Assembly: GCA_037903355.1 (NCBI GenBank)
Contig: JBAJFE010000061.1
Coordinates: forward strand, 62,001 to 126,000
Direction: 5' to 3'
DNA length: 64,000 bases
Origin: Trichuris trichiura
Lineage: Eukaryota > Nematoda > Enoplea > Trichinellida > Trichuridae
Shown here: positions 12,501-23,082 of the stretch, piece by piece
How the letters are laid out: each line of letters starts with the position of its first letter
How positions within the stretch are numbered: position 1 is the stretch's first letter
Notes under the pieces: model-generated
Database searches by the model: none
The model's input: the letters and a program-made list of their open reading frames with translations, nothing else
Told to the model about the DNA's origin: nothing
Program-made: the position numbers and the translations under genes

Positions 12501-15348
12501 AAATCAACTAATAACGCGTACACGTACGCACTAGTGCGCTTTGGAACTTTAAGCTGTTCCTTAGAAATCAAATTTTATCCACTCGAAGAGAGAGGGAGAG
12601 AGTCGAATTTCGGGATTCGATGACATTTCCTCTTGGAAAAAAGTAACTTCAACTTTTTTGCTTTAAATAAGAAAAGTAATTGCTTCGAAGCTTTACGTCG
12701 AACAAGAAGAAGGATAAGTTGAAAACCTACACTGTTTCTTCAATTAACTGAACTAAAATCAATACTTGTCAAAACGAAAATGTAGCTCCAGTTTTTAAAA
12801 AGAATTAATTTGTTCCTTTAGTTTATACTGGACAGTATGAAACTATCAAATACGTAGGTTATGTGACAATTGAACGCAAAATTATACTTCATTTGAAAAT
12901 GGCAATAGTTGTTACCGCGCCCATTCGCGCTACTTGGAAGGAGTGCAAGCTTAAGAAATGAAACGCTAAATACTCTATAATAGTGACGCCTTTTGAGTAA
13001 GTTGTAATGCCTACCTTGCAGGCAGCTGCAAAAAACTGCTAACAAAACGTACATAATTATTTCAATAAAATAAAATGCACCTGAAATGCTAAAATCTTTG
13101 TAGACAACATGTTAGAGAAGTTAAAAAACTGTGAAAAAGCTGAAAAGTTGGCAGTGAAGAATTCATTAAGAGAGAATTAATGATTGTTTATGGGCTAAAC
13201 AAGCGAGACTGCAAAGCTACTCATTCGTAATCTCAAAGGTCTAAGCGTTTAAACCCAATTTCAATAGAGCTACTTCGACTAGAACTGTGAGACAACAAAT
13301 CAATAAGTGGCCAATTAACGGCAGCTTTGACCACTACAAAAGGCAGTTGAACTAATATCATTACCTTAGATCTCGGTAAAAAGATGTGAAGGACTTCTAC
13401 CCACAAGTTCAGCAAAGAAACTGCATACATTCAGAATGACCAATGACATCTTTAAAATATGTTTAAGGGGCATAAAGCAAGATGTTCAAATAAAGCACAC
13501 AAACCTACTATTCAATAAACATAATGCGCTCACTGAAATGCGTAGAAACGATCGAAAACTAGAAGGTAGTTCTGTTAATGAGCTTACGATAGAAGCTCAC
13601 TTTCAATTCTTACCCCACCCTACCGTAATACCATTGCGATGTCGTTTGGAAAAAGTAATCTGGCGAATTGAATTACAACCCGATTGAAACCTGCTGTTTG
13701 ATAATACATGCTACGAAGTACCGCCTCGCAACATGAAAGGGCAAAAGAGAACGAAAGCCCTAAAATGTTAATGCAAATTTTGAAGGTAAATGCAGGTACG
13801 CTCGGTACGGCCGGTTAGACCATAAGGAACGCCATTTCGTTTCAAATTTACGCCAAATAGAACACTACATTTTTACACAGAAAACTTAAAGCGTGTCTAA
13901 TGGCAAGGCGGTAGTACGAGCAAGACTTCAATTTCAGAAAATCAAGACGGGTATAGAAAAAAAAGTTAAATTACATTTAGAATTAACAAGCGACAACGCA
14001 ACTTTTAAACAATTTCAGAAGAAAAAATACTGAGACGTTACTTCGCAAAACGAGAAGTGTTCTACAGTAATACAATACGTTGTCTGGGTAACTCATTTGT
14101 AGCTTGTTCGTTTCGGCTTGAGGAGAAAATCTTCATTTATCGTATTTCAAACTATTTGGTCGTGTTAAATTTATGCAACCTCGTTCTGAACACCGCTACT
14201 TCACGTTGGAAAATTCATACCGCCCGCGCACCTGCATATATTAGTAAATTCTTTCAAACGCAACAGGGTTCGCTAACCGCACTTGAGTTAGACGACATCG
14301 TCCAACCTTGCTTATTCATACTTCATAAGTGGGTTGCACACATAACAACCGGAAAGGCTTGAAGGATTAAACTAGCGCAGGCGTACTATACCTTTGATTT
14401 TGAGAACGCAATTCATTTTCGAAAATTCAAGCGAATAAAGCTGTTTTCGATTACATAAATTGGCAGTGTGACGTAACGAACAATCTTTTTTAAGATTTTA
14501 AAAACGTGCAAACTTACCAGTGTTTAATACCCTCTCTGTTTCGCCAGTTGCATAACCTACAGTGACATGAAAACGAACAAAGTTTGCAGGTACTGTTGAC
14601 AATTCCGGTTTTTTTCGTGAGTCAGGAATCCCGCCACGTTAAAACTTTAATTTTTTCGGACGACTTTTTTGGCAACTCTACATTGTAGTACCAAATACGG
14701 GTAGCAGTTATCGCAGTAATGATGGCCAATGGCGGCAACATAATGAGTGTAGCAATTATCAAAGGCTTTTTAAAAATATGAACAGTTTGTCAGGCAGAAA
14801 CTTTGCATAGCTTCTAATTTCACTTCATAAGTAAGTATATTACTTTAGCAACTCATTTTTAAGACAATTATTGGAATGCCCTTTTCTTCATATCTGTTCC
14901 TATCAAACGGCAGAAAACAGCTTTCTGACGATAAAAGCATCGTCTGGCAATCTCCTACATAGAACATGCTAAACATTTATGGTGCTGCATGGCCACTTTT
15001 ACAACGTTTTCAATTCACGTTCTTTCTAAAGATAGGAGCTAGATAAGAAGAAAAGTCAAACGTTTCGGCATAAATCGAACGTTTTTAATGAGTGCTGGTA
15101 GAATTTAAGCAGTACAGTAAGCACTTGAACCTGAAAACACAGTTAAGGGGTTGCCGAAATTATTGGCCCTTCTGATTAGTTTTTCGGAATATACTGTTTG
15201 TATTGTTTTAGATTAAAGTCAAGGTCTCATTTTAGCGTCTGTAACGCTATACTGGTATTGTACCTGTTAAGACTCTCAACTTACCATAATCGTTTACTTA
15301 GACATGAAGTAACAGCACGGCAACAACAAAAAACAAGCCAAAAAAACT
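9592..15348. other. Gene-poor tract between putative secreted exon and MANF
   Basis: No gene recognised. About 9.6-11.2 kb has several overlapping ORFs on both strands, none with a family signature. About 11.8-15.3 kb is AT-rich with frequent stops. A GA-rich low-complexity run lies near 12585-12605. Otherwise I see nothing that can be named. Confidence 0.4.
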
Positions 15349-16125
15349 CTATAGTTCTTCCCGTACGTGTTTAGGTTTCAGTTCTTCCACTCGCGCAATA
15401 AAGTCAGACTTCTCGGAACACGCCCTGCATGTCTCACCCCAGTCGTCCAAGATCTTTCTTAAATCTTTTACTTTCAGTTTCTTCAGATCTACTGTCTTCC
15501 AATCAATGGATTTGTCTACAAATTGACGGGATAAAATTCGAGAGAAAGAAACAAGCCTACCGTATCGCAGTTCGCATATTTGGCCGTCCTTTTCTTTTAA
15601 GCGACTGCACACCTTCTCTGGGGGCATAGACCAACCTAAAGGCCTCACGACTTCATTCATAATGTAAGACGCTGATTCTGGCAAGGCACCAATGTAGTAG
15701 CACTATAAAAGTACTTTTACAACAAAAGTAAAACTTATGAAAAAGATGTTCCTAATTTTTTCGAATAAAAGGATAAAATCGCACGCCATAAGCGTAAGAA
15801 ATTACACCGTAGGATCAACGGATCGTTAACGTTAAAAGAGAAAACCGCGAGTGGTATAACTTACAAAACGATGTTCTTTTCCGCCTGTAGAGCTGCATCG
15901 GTCTTTAATGTACTTTTCCAATTTTTTTGGGTCCTTAATCACATCGTCGGAAGCATCGGCAGCAATTTTAGACAAGAACTTTACGCACACTGCAGAAAAG
16001 AAGCGACAGCTTTACGAACAGCACGTAGGCGGACAGTCGTTCCTACCTTCACATTCACCTTCGCGAAGAGCTTTCGAAAAAGCGAAAATGGCGAAAAGAA
16101 TAAACGCAAGCAGCTCACGAGCCAT
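15349..16125 (-). CDS. MANF: MANF/CDNF-family ER-stress neurotrophic factor
   Basis: Small secreted ER-resident cysteine-rich protein of the MANF family, which protects against unfolded-protein stress. Four exons (16125-16047, 15989-15865, 15702-15561, 15515-15349) give 170 residues, close to the usual 170-180. The N-terminus [20 protein letters not shown] is a signal peptide, followed by CEVCVKFL, the first CxxC of the saposin-like domain. The family segment CYYIGA and the C-terminal SAP-like stretch [16 protein letters not shown], with the second CxxC, are clear. The protein ends REEL, an RTDL/KDEL-like retention signal as in other MANFs. Introns are 57, 162 and 45 nt; the 45-nt one has no in-frame stop. 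The start codon is only about 190 bp from the first KISH exon on the other strand, so a shared promoter is likely. Confidence 0.96.
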
Positions 16126-16319
16126 CAACGCGCTACAACTGCGTAAAACAACAAAGCTGCATAGCGAATTAAAGCTACGTCAGTGTAAAGAAGTCGAACC
16201 TGCGCTTATTTTAACTACCGTAATACGCTTTTACTTTGCATACTTCGCGTTTGAAACTTTCAAACTGGTAATTCTTTAGTTGATGTATTTCAAGCTTTTA
16301 TTTACTTTCAACATTTCAG
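16126..16319. promoter_or_regulatory. Putative bidirectional promoter MANF/KISH
   Basis: These 194 bp separate the MANF start (minus strand) from the first recognised KISH coding exon (plus strand), so transcription control and both 5' UTRs must be packed here or overlap exons. No TATA element is obvious. A pyrimidine-rich acceptor (ending TTTCAG at 16319) closes the segment. Confidence 0.45.
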
Positions 16320-16627
16320 TCGGCCCTATTCAACTTCCAGAGTTTGCTGTGCGTTATACTACTGCTAATATGTACGTGCACGTACATTCATGCGTTCGTG
16401 CCACGACTGTTGGATAATCATAAGACAGGGTAAGTTTAGAATCGAATCAACTGTGCCGCGTTTAGCCGTACTTCTTAGCTTTACGGGCATTTTCTGGAAA
16501 TGTGCAAGGATTGGTAAGCGAAAAGCACGAGTTGTAGGATCTCGTTTAAATTCTTGTAGGTGAGCGCTTGAGTCCTTACGTTTCCGTCTGCTGTATTTTC
16601 ATGGGCTTATACGTTCTGTTTGCGTAA
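16320..16627 (+). CDS. TMEM167A: KISH (TMEM167) Golgi membrane protein
   Basis: Very short two-helix membrane protein of the early secretory pathway. Exons 16320-16429, 16479-16513 and 16560-16627 (introns of 49 and 46 nt) encode 70 residues starting [20 protein letters not shown], nearly identical to the start of human KISH-A after its methionine. [20 protein letters not shown] and a C-terminal hydrophobic helix follow. Only the initiator methionine is missing: the first exon begins directly after an acceptor AG, and no ATG followed by a GT donor occurs between it and the MANF start. The stop TAA at 16625-16627 overlaps the POP7 ATG at 16627. Confidence 0.93.
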
Positions 16628-17124
16628 TGAGCGAAAATAACGCCCCCATTTTGGGTTATGCCCCTTCTAAAACTATCAACAGCACAAACTCAATGTTCGA
16701 TGGCCAAAATTATGAGCTACGTTGGCGTAAACCAACTCAAGCAGTCCGAGGTAGAAATGATATCTTCATTAGCAAGAAAACGCATCCTAAAGGTCTGCTG
16801 AAGACATTTTTAAAAATTATTTTTATAATGACGTCTCTTTTGGCAGCGTACATGAAACGGTGCCTGAAAGTACTCAACTCTGGCGAAGAAGCGGTATATC
16901 TTCACGGTTTGGGCTCAGCAGTAAACCGCACGATCGCGTTGGCTTTGCGTCTAAAACGAGAAGCATTGGGTTCACTTGACGTGGACGTTTCAACTACGTC
17001 GGTGACTTGCACGGGCGATATGGTCCCGTTGGACGATGATGTCGATTATAAGGAAGTAACTAAATACACCTCTGCCATCCACGTAAAGGTGTTCAAGCCA
17101 ACTGCTCCGGTGAAGAATTACTGA
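16627..17124 (+). CDS. POP7: Ribonuclease P/MRP subunit POP7 (Rpp20)
   Basis: Alba-fold subunit of nuclear RNase P and RNase MRP, involved in tRNA 5' maturation and rRNA processing. Two exons (16627-16792 and 16847-17124) give up to 147 residues. Human Rpp20 features are clear: RNDIFIS, the core EEAVYLHGLGSAVNR and the C-terminal SAIHVKVF. The 54-nt intron has no in-frame stop, so unspliced RNA would still be read through. The first ATG (16627) overlaps the KISH stop codon as TAATG. A second in-frame ATG at 16693 follows an AG at 16681-16682 and would give a 125-residue protein with a tail closer to the human one. The arrangement suggests a bicistronic or trans-spliced operon with KISH. Confidence 0.92.
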   Translation: MSENNAPILGYAPSKTINSTNSMFDGQNYELRWRKPTQAVRGRNDIFISKKTHPKGLLKTFLKIIFIMTSLLAAYMKRCLKVLNSGEEAVYLHGLGSAVNRTIALALRLKREALGSLDVDVSTTSVTCTGDMVPLDDDVDYKEVTKYTSAIHVKVFKPTAPVKNY

Positions 17125-17689
17125 AGTGCTTTTTTTGCTGGTAGCGGTTTTACTTGATGGCTGAAAATGCAGCAAAGTAAAAAAAACATTTCGAACATTT
17201 GGTGAAACGTAACAGAATTAGCGAACGCTCCTGATTTCTATTCGTTAAAAAAAGGTTGGCATACGTTAAAGATGATCAAGTACTACAGTAAGCACTTTGT
17301 TAACATCAACACCGCCGTCCGTTTGTTGAAACCTACAAAGTGTGAGTGAAAAAGTCAATTGATCATCCGCAATTGGCGACATACCTCAACTCACTTTTTT
17401 GCGAAACCTAATGGCTCTTATTTAAAGTCTCAAAATACTTTCAATTTGATATTCTTTGAAGCATGTTTAAAATGACGGTGATCCAAGTATTCTAATTTTT
17501 GATTTCTAACCTAATCACAACATTTGGACGAAAATTTTACAGTACTTGATGCTCATGTTATTTCGAATACAGTACTCACATTTGAACCAATGCAAAAATA
17601 AACGCCTGTTTCGTATCAACGGAAGCACCTAATCAGCAGTCGTTGTCTCTTGACCGTTGGCTATCTGTTCCTTGTCGGTGTGGACAGGA
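17125..17689. other. Spacer between POP7 and FDXR
   Basis: AT-rich 565 bp with no ORF of note. It should contain the POP7 3' UTR and the FDXR promoter. A possible splice or trans-splice acceptor, GTGTGGACAG, ends at 17687, two bases before the FDXR start codon. Confidence 0.4.
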
Positions 17690-19167
17690 ATGCGATTTAC
17701 CTGCTCGCTTCTGGAACGTGCTCTAGAGGTTCGCTTAGCCGTCGTTGGCTCCGGACCAGCCGGTATGTACTGCGCTCAATCGTTGTTATCTTCCCCTCTA
17801 AATCCGCGGGTGGACGTTTTCGAAAAGTCACCAGTGCCTTTTGGACTCATCCGTTTTGGCGTGGCGCCAGATCACGTGGACGTTAAGAACTGCATTGTTG
17901 GACTAGAGCGCATGATAAACAGAGCGGGCGATCGATTTAGGTTTTTTGGAAACGTCAACGTTGGCAAAGATGTTAGCGTGCGTAATCTAGCGCAGGTATT
18001 TTTCGCGCTCACTTTAACGGCCAACAAGAATGTTCGTTGGACTTTTTTCAGCTATACGACGGCGTAATACTAGCTTTCGGTGCCCAGGAGGAACGACCGC
18101 TCGTGCCCAAACCAATTGACGGGTCAAATTGCTTTTCGGCTAGACAGATAGTTGGTTGGTACAATGGCGAACCGTCTTGTCAAGATATTCGGCCAATCTT
18201 GAATGCAGGTAGTACAGCTGTTATTCTTGGCCAAGGAAATGTAGCTCTTGACGTGGCTCGCGTTTTTTTGAAATCGCCCGACGAACTTCAGCATACAGAC
18301 ATTACGGAACCCGCCCTTAACGCCCTTAGAGGTAGCACGATTAAGAAGGTTATTCTGATAGGACGTCGAGGTCCTCTACAAGTCTCCTTCACTACTAAAG
18401 AGCTACGCGAATTGACCAAGCTGAATGATACAACGCCAATAGTAAGAGAAGAAGACTTGAAAGAAGTTGAAAGCCTTTACAGTCTTCTACCGAGAGCAAG
18501 ACAACGTCTTGCCCAACTTCTATTAACTACTAGTCAACTTAACAGGTCTATGCAAGTTCACACGCGAAAGCAATGGGAGCTCAGATTTCTACTTTCCTTC
18601 AAAGGCATTGAATACGAGAAGGCAACGTGCAGAGTAACGTTCACAAGAAATATCCTCGAGCAGGATTTGAAGGATTTAAGGCACGCCAAAGCGTACCCTA
18701 CCGATTTGACCGAAGTGATACCATGTTCGCTGCTCGTTTACAGTTTTGGTTATCGTTCGGTAAATATTGAACCAGGGTTACTTCCTTTCGACCCGCATAA
18801 AAGAATTATCCTTACGGACGACAGAGGTCGCGTCAAAGGGTCATCCAACTTGTATGCATGCGGTTGGTGCGCCACAGGTCCGGTCGGTGAACTTGCACAA
18901 ACGCAGAGCACCGCCAAAGCCGTGGCTATGAATGTAGCCGAAGACTTGCTCGATGCGAACGCATCTTCAAGAGCAAATATGGATATTAAGCAAATGCTGA
19001 TAGAGCGGAACGTCCGATGGGTCGACTGGGACCAATGGAAAAAGTTAGACGAAACCGAGGTACGAAGAGGCCAACTGGCAAACAAGTTACGTCAAAAAGT
19101 TGTTGACGAAGAAGAAATGCTCCAAATTGCCTTAGAAAAAGCGCACATTGCTAAGCCGGTAGTGTAG
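17690..19167 (+). CDS. FDXR: NADPH:adrenodoxin oxidoreductase (ferredoxin reductase)
   Basis: Mitochondrial FAD flavoprotein that passes electrons from NADPH to ferredoxin for Fe-S cluster assembly and P450 chemistry. Two exons (17690-17995, 18052-19167; 56-nt intron) give 473 residues, near the usual 460-490. The FAD motif VVGSGPAGMYCAQ lies near residue 20, followed by PFGLIRFGVAPDH. The NADPH-binding GQGNVALDVAR and GRRGPLQVSFTTKELRE come next, and the C-terminal family block is YACGWCATGPVGE. The short N-terminus MRFTCSLLERALEVR is Arg-rich with no acid until the end, compatible with a small mitochondrial presequence. It is unusual here in having one 1.1-kb uninterrupted exon. Confidence 0.97.
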
Positions 19168-19242
19168 GAGGTCTATGTGTGGCTTTTAAAAAGTCGAAAT
19201 GGAAACGCCGCACAAAAGTATGAACGGTACCTGACGTTAATA

Positions 19243-20389
19243 TTACAAACGCGTGTCAACTACAACCGGTTGTGTTGCCGTCTTCTTGCCACAGCAGGTG
19301 TTCGAGAAGAAATTAAACAGTTGCTGCTTTGATCCTCCGGCAACAATGTAGGCAACAATAGTGAATGCGATCAGAAAGCTGTAAAACGAAATGATAGTGA
19401 CCATATACAGTCGCTGTTGGTTTAGCAAGCTCTAAATGGGCAGCTGGTAGACCAATTCACGATAATAAAAGAAATAGTCAATCTCACTATGCAACCGCAG
19501 GCGATATGGCTACCAATGACGCAGACGATGAGCTTCCAATTGCTCTGTTTACAGCCATGCCAGAAGACCACATTCCACATTACATGTAAAAGGATAAGAG
19601 CCGCCATGCATACCACTGTACAGTTAAGAGTTTAAAACAATAACATAATAATAGTGTAATGAAGCTTGTACCTGAAATTAGGAAAAACATGTAGTCACCA
19701 TGGAATACCATTAGACGGGATGAACTCGGTAAGCCAACAGTGCCAGGACCAGTAAGGTCTGCTAGAAGGTTCAGCAACGCAACTACGCCAGCCATTGTGC
19801 CGAATCCCAAACCGGACACTACCATTGAAGCATATATACATAGGCTCGTTTGTACAATTGTAGAAAATGTTGCTTACCAAAAGCGACCGTATAGGTAGCG
19901 TTTTTTAATGGATGTACACCATCCAGAGGGCAACCGCGAACGGTAACCTTTTCTAGACCTTCCTGGGCTTTGCTGAAAAATAAAATGAGTCAGTTACGTG
20001 AAGACATGGACAATTGATTTTAAAAACAGTATCTCAGCCATTACCAAAGCAAGCGATAGTAGCCGTAACGGAACACTTCTTGGAAGAGAATGAACAAGAG
20101 TGCCGTGATGATGATATGGTCATTCAATACCGGAATGATGAACCAAAATATGGCAGTGAACAGGACGGAGAGCAAGTAGACGAAAGCCCTAAACGGACGG
20201 TCAAAAATCGATTAGTGTAAATTCAAAGTTGCCGGAAGCTGTCACTAGAAATGGCAGTGGCAATAAAACTGCTTACCCGCCAATAAAAAGAATGATTCGA
20301 AGTGGATCCGAGGCAATGAAGAGAATAAAAATCGCAAGAGGTGCACCAAAGGCAATCAAGCTGCAACCGACAAATTCGGAAAGACCCAT
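19243..20389 (-). CDS. aph-1: APH-1, gamma-secretase subunit
   Basis: Seven-pass membrane scaffold of gamma-secretase, which cleaves Notch and other stubs. Six exons (20389-20277, 20188-20045, 19972-19878, 19818-19672, 19615-19488, 19431-19243) give 271 residues (human 265). The start MGLSEFVGCSLIAFGAPLA matches the family N-terminus. The GxxxGxxxG helix motif is GLGFGTMAG, followed by NLLADLTGPGTVG. The two conserved histidines are present in ILLHVMW and GSHIACG. The last helices and IVAGGS close the family region, with a short TRL tail. Introns are 88, 72, 59, 56 and 56 nt. FDXR ends 75 bp away on the opposite strand, so the two are convergent. Confidence 0.95.
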
Positions 20390-23082
20390 GTCGTCCTTTG
20401 TTGACTGTCACGACCAATTGAACCCCAATGGCAGTAAATCAAACTGTTCTCATCGTTAACTGCGTTTAAACTGCAAGATCAAAGCGCAAAATGCGTACAC
20501 ACAGAAAGCGTTTTAAAACGGCATCGCTGACTCGCGATCCTTCGCGGTGCAAGCGACTAAGACGAAAGCTTATACCACCAAAAGGCTAGCAGAGATCAAC
20601 CGTACTGAGCGATCATAGTTCCATCAGTACCGCGTAGGAGAAGAGCCAAAGATTAGCAAATCACCCACTCAAAGGTTAATTAAACGATTCGCAGGTTACA
20701 CTACAAAAGAAAGGCAATGACCGTAATGCTAGATAGTGGAAATATATTTTTTTTAAAATACGTACTCTGAATTTTATTGGCTTTTCACTTATAGAAGCAC
20801 GCTCAAACTTATCGCTTATTTCGGATGGAGTTTCTGGCACCGCAGCTCACTCATCTTCAGCGCGCAATGTCAAATGAGAACAGGACAAGGTCGATTTGGA
20901 AAATTATACTGAAACAAAAATTAAATCTGAGCTAATGAATTTTCGTTTCTAAAAAATTGCAAATTTTGGCCATTTTACTGTTTATTAAACGAAGTAAACC
21001 ATTTCTCCGTTTTCACACAAAAATGGGAAACATTTAGGACTCCTGCAATAACATCGTCGGCGCCTAATATGTCTTAAGAAGACTAAAAGGCTGCGGCTAT
21101 CCCAAAACTTTGTTCTAGCTGTGTAAAAATAAACAAATTGTTTTTATGGTCTTGATGGATCATAAAATTTAAAACTTTATTTACAAAATATTTAGTCTAG
21201 CACACAAGAATTTTTGTAAACTTATTTTCAGCCTGCGACGCTACGGTTGTTTGCCTCTTTTTCAATGTAACCTGCGAATCATTTTATTCGTCTTCAAGAA
21301 GGGGCTTAAACCTTTGCATGAATATGTAATCCGAAAATTCTGAAACGTCGTAGAAGACATGCCCGCTTTGCTTTACAGTGTGCAGCTTTACTAAATTTTT
21401 GCAGCTTACCGAGCACGAGGCACTTGCGGTTATTAAAAACGGTTTATTTGGCTCTCCCGCTTCTTAAACTGCTATGCAATTTGCGGACATGTATTATATT
21501 TCCATGCTACTAAAAACCACTAGTGACAGGTCAGTTTCGCTTGCTATAAATAATCCTCAAACCTTACATAGTGCATAAGCAAGTTACCAAAATTTTAACT
21601 GCATCATAAAACCAAACCCGCATATATAGCAAATGTTAATAAATTCTGGTACTCCCAAAGCAAATCGAGAGCATAAGATATTCAGTGGGTGACAAAAATG
21701 TGAGCCACGTGGAAATGTACAGTACACTAACTGAACGCAGGAGAGACAACGGAAAATTTAAAATCATGCCGGTCCATGTGCGCGTACGCTCCCTAAGTAC
21801 GGATGTTTCGTTGATAAACAGCAGCATAATTTTTCAGATCGTTATATTTTTATTATAGCAAGCGCACCGAGAGTTTCGGCGTGCACTTCAAGACGCAGTC
21901 CTGAAAGCAACCAACCGTTTGAAATAAACTGCTGTTGCGCAATGGAGAATTCCGTAAAAATTCATCCAAAACAGCCAAACATTTATTATATATTTAAGCA
22001 CGTGCAGTTGCTATTATTCTTCCTGTCGTAAATCTTTCGCATACCAAGTCATCTAAGTTTACTGCCATGGTGCAGAGCAAATCTTTACGCACTAATGAAT
22101 TGCACTGCTGGCAAGAACATTGAAGCGGCGTCTACAGCAGTGATACGCGTTTTGCCAGCTAGTACCTGTACTGTAAACCTAAAAGATGTACAGGTTCGGT
22201 TCCTTTGAGCTACAACCTACTCAGACGCCAAGCAGTATAGTAGCTAAAAATAAACCATTTCTCATAAACGACATATACAGTAGCCTTAAATTAAAAGTAA
22301 AAATAGCACCCGAATGCTTTTCAGTTTTAACCAGCGTCGTGCATCACGTGTTCAATATTCACGGATATCGAGTGCGGTAAATTTAGTATTTTGACAAGCA
22401 GTGTATGAGGGCAGCGTCTGCACTTTGGTCTTAAAATAAAACTAAGAGGCTAACCAGCTGACTCTCAGTTTGAACGCGAGACACGCACAGCCAATATAAA
22501 ATAACTGCCAATGTTCATAACGCTTACAGGTTATCATTTGCTATCTATCAAGACGGGAAAAACGATTTCCGAATGCTTCGCTAAATAGAAATTTCACAGG
22601 TCAAAATGCTGTAACTGTATTATCATTTTACTGTATTCAAACATAAAAATTTACCTCGCATAGAGATTACGCAATTCGTTTACTCTGTCCGCGTACAGAT
22701 GAAATCATATCGCACTTAAAGCGTGCCTCCACTTGTAATTTATGGCTGCGCGGTACGCCTTTGCGAATCTAATACGCGATTAACGAAAAGAAATTTTTTG
22801 GCCTGCGACAACTTCGAGATTCGTCCAGTAAGTGGAAACACTTCGTCACGTCAACGCGGAAGCCAAAAATAATACTTACAGAAACGGAACAACACAGTTA
22901 CCCAGCAATAAAATAGCCTGAAAGACAATTGCAAAGAGAACAATGAGCAAATGACAATAAATGACCGCAAGGTCACTCAGAAACAAATCATGTCAACGCA
23001 AAGGCATAGAAAGGTCATTAAGGAATTGGATGACGTTGCGGTATACCTCATTTCAGTAAAATATTTGTCCCTATGCGATCAT
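20390..23082. other. AT-rich spacer with inverted repeat
   Basis: No gene recognised in 2.7 kb. The segment contains an inverted repeat pair (20686-20700 and 21266-21280) annotated separately. Remaining short ORFs, such as 21636-21827 (-) and 22186-22380 (+), show no similarity or splice context. Confidence 0.45.
20686..21280. repeat. Inverted repeat pair, possible small non-autonomous element
   Basis: GATTCGCAGGTTACA at 20686-20700 recurs exactly as its reverse complement at 21266-21280, and similarity continues loosely outward on the 3' side (AAAAG..AGGCAA). One-mismatch or weaker copies occur at 56099-56113, 47109-47122 and near 27044. A MITE-like element of about 600 bp with terminal inverted repeats would fit, but no target-site duplication could be fixed. 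Confidence 0.4.
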
